8,524 nt of DNA from an uncultured Actinomycetes bacterium (GTDB lineage Bacteria > Actinomycetota > Thermoleophilia > Solirubrobacterales > Solirubrobacteraceae): the NCBI GenBank assembly GCA_937888775.1, contig CALAQT010000416.1, forward strand, positions 1 to 8,524, read 5' to 3'. Positions 6,683-8,524 of this stretch are shown in pieces (positions within the stretch are counted from its first letter, which is position 1; each line of letters opens with the position of its first letter). The notes under the pieces were generated by a model that saw only the letters and a program-made list of their open reading frames with translations, was not told where the DNA came from and searched no databases. The position numbers were made by a program, and so were the translations under genes.

Positions 6683-7207
6683 TCACGGGCGTGCACACCT
6701 GCCGGGATCGGACCCCAGCTCGGCGATCGTCTCGAGCACGACGTCGGCGGCCCGGGCCACCGACCCACTCACCGCATCGCTGAGTCCAAAGCCGACGTCC
6801 TCCACGACCTCCGGCTCGCAGGCGACCACGAACACCCGACCGGGCCAGCCGCCGACGTATTTGACGAACCGCAGGACGGTCTGGGGGTTCATGTCGTGAG
6901 GGTCAAGCATCTGGCCATCCTCGATCTGACCGTCGACGTCGTCGGACTCCACCTCCATCACGTACAGGGTGCCGGCGGTCCCGCCCTGGCGGCTGACGTC
7001 GATCAGCACCAGCGCGTCGTAACCGCGCATCACCTCGTAGGCCAGATCGAGTCCGCCGGAGCCGAAATCGGCCACGTGGACCCCAGCCGGTAGCTCGCGC
7101 TCGGACAGCAGCTTGGCCACTGCGCCGCCGAAGCCGTCGTCGCGCAGCCACGCGTTCCCGATCCCGGCCACGAGGATCTGCCTGGTGCGCTCCGCGGTTT
7201 GGGTCAT
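6683..7207 (-). CDS. [NiFe]-hydrogenase maturation endopeptidase (HyaD/HupD/HybD family)
   Basis: This 174-residue protease removes the C-terminal peptide from the hydrogenase large subunit once Ni is in place. The N-terminus shows ILVAGIGNAWLRDDGFGG (11-28), the family's GxGN...D(D/E)GxG signature. By alignment with E. coli HybD (Ni/Cd ligands Glu16, Asp62, His93), the matching residues are Asp24, Asp70 (in LVLIDVS) and His104 (in DPHDMNP). The spacing is 46 and 34 residues, against 46 and 31 in HybD. Asp in place of Glu at the first site is common in the family. The HDMNPQTVLR motif is typical of proteases paired with group 1 uptake hydrogenases, but the exact substrate cannot be told without the large subunit. 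Its ATG overlaps the upstream gene's stop as ATGA (4 bp). No symbol is given because the nomenclature is subgroup-dependent. Confidence 0.93.
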   Translation of the reverse strand: MTQTAERTRQILVAGIGNAWLRDDGFGGAVAKLLSERELPAGVHVADFGSGGLDLAYEVMRGYDALVLIDVSRQGGTAGTLYVMEVESDDVDGQIEDGQMLDPHDMNPQTVLRFVKYVGGWPGRVFVVACEPEVVEDVGFGLSDAVSGSVARAADVVLETIAELGSDPGRCARP

Positions 7208-7509
7208 GTCGCTTCCACCTCGTTGGCGAAGAAGAACAGGTAGCGGCCGGTCTCGCGCATCAGCTCCTGGCCGGGATCGTCGTCGACTGTCACGGCCAAG
7301 TAGACGCGGTCGTCGTAGTCGAGGTAGATGCGCTCGATCGTGGCGCGACGGCCGTCGAGCATCCGGTCGTAGGGATCGCGATCGGTGCCCGGACGCAGCA
7401 CGAGCGTCGCGCCGCGCTCGAAGGTGACGCCGTCGACGGTCGCACGCTCCTCGCCCGGGACGTCGTCGGCACCGCCGGGAAATGCGCTCGGTCGCGGGCC
7501 GCTAGCCAT
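7204..7509 (-). CDS. Conserved 101-aa protein of hydrogenase loci, function unknown
   Basis: This small acidic protein has no Cys, no membrane segment and no signal peptide. The core at about 25-98 looks like a single beta-rich domain: VDGVTFERGATLVLRP, then DRMLDGRRATIERIY, YLAVTVDDDPGQEL, and the C-terminal YLFFFANEVE. Proteins with this pattern (a 'GDRVRLRP' strand, a 'TATV' strand, then 'VTVDDDPG' and 'FFGP-EVE') are ones I recall next to hydrogenase maturation proteases in actinobacterial and related uptake-hydrogenase clusters. No function is established to my knowledge. Its 4-bp ATGA overlap with the protease gene suggests coupled translation and possibly a role at the large-subunit processing step; that is inference. 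The start is set by a strong ribosome-binding site and overlaps the upstream gene's end by 8 bp. Confidence 0.85.
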   Translation of the reverse strand: MASGPRPSAFPGGADDVPGEERATVDGVTFERGATLVLRPGTDRDPYDRMLDGRRATIERIYLDYDDRVYLAVTVDDDPGQELMRETGRYLFFFANEVEAT

Positions 7510-8305
7510 CGGAGACCTCCTTGAGTCCGCTGTGCAGGCCGATGATCTGATCCGGCGTGGTGGCCAGCGCCCGTTCCAGCATCGCCGCTACGACGGGGTC
7601 CTGGCCGGCGGCTTGGTCACGCTCTGAATCGCTGAGCGCATGGACGTGGAGCACCAGCGCCTCCTCGATCTCGGTGTTGTCGAACAGGTTGCCGCGGCTC
7701 TGGGCCGCAATTTGGGGATGGTCGGGGAGCACGATCGCCGCGCCGAGCACCGCATCATCGTCGTCGGTCGCCAGCACGGGCCAGATGTTGACGCTCTCAC
7801 GCCCGCTGTCCAGCGGCGAGATGAATCGACCGGCCGAGATCGTCAGCACCACATGGGTCGAGATCAGCGACTGCGCCAGTGCGGCCCGGCGGTCGAGTCC
7901 GGCTCCGACCCGGCGCGTGTTGTGGACGCAGGCGCGGACCAGGGTCCGCTCGCCGTCCAGCGCCTCGGAGCGCAAGGTCAGCCGCCCGCCGGGAAACTCG
8001 ACCGTCCGGCGGTCGCCGAGCGCCGTGGGGCCGAGCTCGACGCGACGCTCCTGCGCCTGATGACGCTCACCGCTGGGGGCCAGATAGCGCAGCGTCGCGG
8101 TCAACATCGCGCCGCCGTCCGCCTCGGCAACGGATTCCAGCCGCGCGTGGTCAAACGCGCCGGCGCACTGCGCCGCATACGCCGGCGGGTAGACGATTCC
8201 AAACGGCGTCGGAGTGGCGTTCTTTAGCGCACCGGGGGTGTAGGGATACAGCGCGTATCCCTCGTACAGCAGCGAGCTGACGAGCTCGTCAAGGATTGGG
8301 TTCAT
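7502..8305 (-). CDS. Conserved 267-aa protein of hydrogenase loci, function unknown
   Basis: I do not recognise a characterised family. The N-terminus is distinctive: LLYEGYALYPYTPGALKN (12-29) followed by TPFGIVYPPAY (33-43). A middle beta-rich part (about 55-165) leads to NIWPVL (173-178) and IVLPDHPQIA (191-200). A second conserved-looking block, SRGNLFDNTEIEEALVLHV (203-221), is followed by a C-terminal helical tail with DPVVAAMLERA. There is no signal peptide, membrane helix or Cys cluster (only Cys47 and Cys126), so it is probably cytoplasmic and does not look like a redox protein. I recall proteins with the 'YEGY-LYPY' start in actinobacterial hydrogenase clusters. The start at 8305 is chosen over an in-frame start at 8401 because the conserved block begins there and GGAG (8310-8313) precedes it by four bases. 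It overlaps the DUF6084 gene's end by 17 bp. Confidence 0.85.
   Translation of the reverse strand: MNPILDELVSSLLYEGYALYPYTPGALKNATPTPFGIVYPPAYAAQCAGAFDHARLESVAEADGGAMLTATLRYLAPSGERHQAQERRVELGPTALGDRRTVEFPGGRLTLRSEALDGERTLVRACVHNTRRVGAGLDRRAALAQSLISTHVVLTISAGRFISPLDSGRESVNIWPVLATDDDDAVLGAAIVLPDHPQIAAQSRGNLFDNTEIEEALVLHVHALSDSERDQAAGQDPVVAAMLERALATTPDQIIGLHSGLKEVSDG
7516..7522 (-). promoter_or_regulatory. Ribosome-binding site of the 101-aa gene
   Basis: AAGGAGG on the minus strand, six bases before the ATG at 7509-7507. It is the strongest Shine-Dalgarno match I found in the operon and lies inside the end of the upstream 267-aa gene. It fixes the start of the 101-aa protein and suggests that this small protein is made in quantity. 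Confidence 0.7.
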
Positions 8306-8524
8306 CGTGCTCCAGTAGCTCGGCGACGCATGCATCGAAGCTTGGCAGCCCGCGCGCCCCGCGGCGGCGGTGCAGCGCGGCCAGCGTGTCCGCCTGCACA
8401 CGGATCCAGCCGCCGCCGGGATAGTGCTCGGCGATCATCTCCCGCCACGCGGCGATGGGCATCCGGAACTGCGCCGTACTGCTCCACGACACCGGAACCA
8501 CCTGCAGCCGTCCGTCCGGGCCGA
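8289..8524 (-). CDS. DUF6084 family protein, C-terminal part (cut by window edge)
   Basis: The minus-strand frame is open through the right edge, so only the last 77 complete codons plus a partial codon at the edge are visible. They read ...GPDGRLQVVPVSWSS, then FRMPIAAWREMIAEHYPGGGW, and a final helical part with ADTLAALHRRRGARGLPSFDACVAELLE. The VPVSW / PVAVWREMMD-like / YFPGGGWL / RDTLDAL / RGLPTWD order matches the C-terminus of DUF6084 proteins as I remember them; these typically run to about 200-230 residues. The function is unknown, but such genes sit with actinobacterial uptake-hydrogenase genes, often near DUF5947. A GTG at 8501 is not the true start because the family match continues upstream of it. 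The gene overlaps the 267-aa gene by 17 bp, placing it in the same operon. Confidence 0.8.
   Translation of the reverse strand, partial: GPDGRLQVVPVSWSSTAQFRMPIAAWREMIAEHYPGGGWIRVQADTLAALHRRRGARGLPSFDACVAELLEHDEPNP

Noticed and set aside
6302..7093. Open frame on the plus strand (263 codons)
   Set aside because: It lies opposite hypA and the endopeptidase gene, both with conserved metal-ligand motifs. The His/Asp-rich translation mirrors their codons.
1..8524. CRISPR array, tRNA, transposase or phage attachment site
   Set aside because: I saw no direct repeats with regular spacing, no cloverleaf-like segment, no transposase motif and no composition shift. Base use looks uniform throughout.

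Overview
The window is GC-rich bacterial DNA with densely packed genes. Gene content points to an actinobacterium: an MgtE-N/CBS protein followed by a DUF1003 protein, a tandem SIS protein inside a hyp cluster, and DUF6084. A soil Thermoleophilia/Solirubrobacterales-type lineage is my guess from the style of the cupin and hydrogenase proteins, and it cannot be proved from this sequence alone.

Layout. (1) Positions 52-252 on the minus strand encode a 66-residue piece that reads like the N-terminus of a small cupin protein and then stops abruptly. It looks like a truncated remnant. (2) Positions 343-2036 on the plus strand hold a two-gene unit. The first gene encodes a soluble PRC-barrel/MgtE-N/CBS protein and the second a two-helix DUF1003 membrane protein; the stop of the first and start of the second share one base. 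(3) Positions 2047-8524 on the minus strand form one tightly packed [NiFe]-hydrogenase maturation and accessory operon. In transcription order it holds the end of a DUF6084 gene (cut by the window edge), an uncharacterised 267-residue protein, an uncharacterised 101-residue protein, a HyaD/HupD-type endopeptidase, hypA, hypB, a tandem SIS-domain protein and hypF. Gaps and overlaps run from -19 to +24 bp, so the genes are probably co-transcribed and translationally coupled.

How the genes work together. HypF makes the carbamoyl-derived precursor of the cyanide ligands for the active-site Fe. HypA and HypB deliver Ni. The endopeptidase then trims the large subunit after Ni insertion. The structural subunits and hypC, hypD and hypE are not in the window. 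The subunits probably lie upstream, beyond the right edge. The DUF6084/267-aa/101-aa/SIS set resembles what I recall from actinobacterial group 1h (high-affinity, H2-scavenging) hydrogenase loci, but the group cannot be assigned without the large subunit.

The most interesting points are three. The SIS protein's two halves have decayed in complementary ways: one keeps the GmhA-type metal ligands, the other the sugar-phosphate loops. Three uncharacterised accessory proteins travel with the hydrogenase genes. A compact inverted repeat at the convergent junction contains both stop codons in its stem. I saw no tRNA, rRNA, CRISPR array, insertion sequence or other mobile element.
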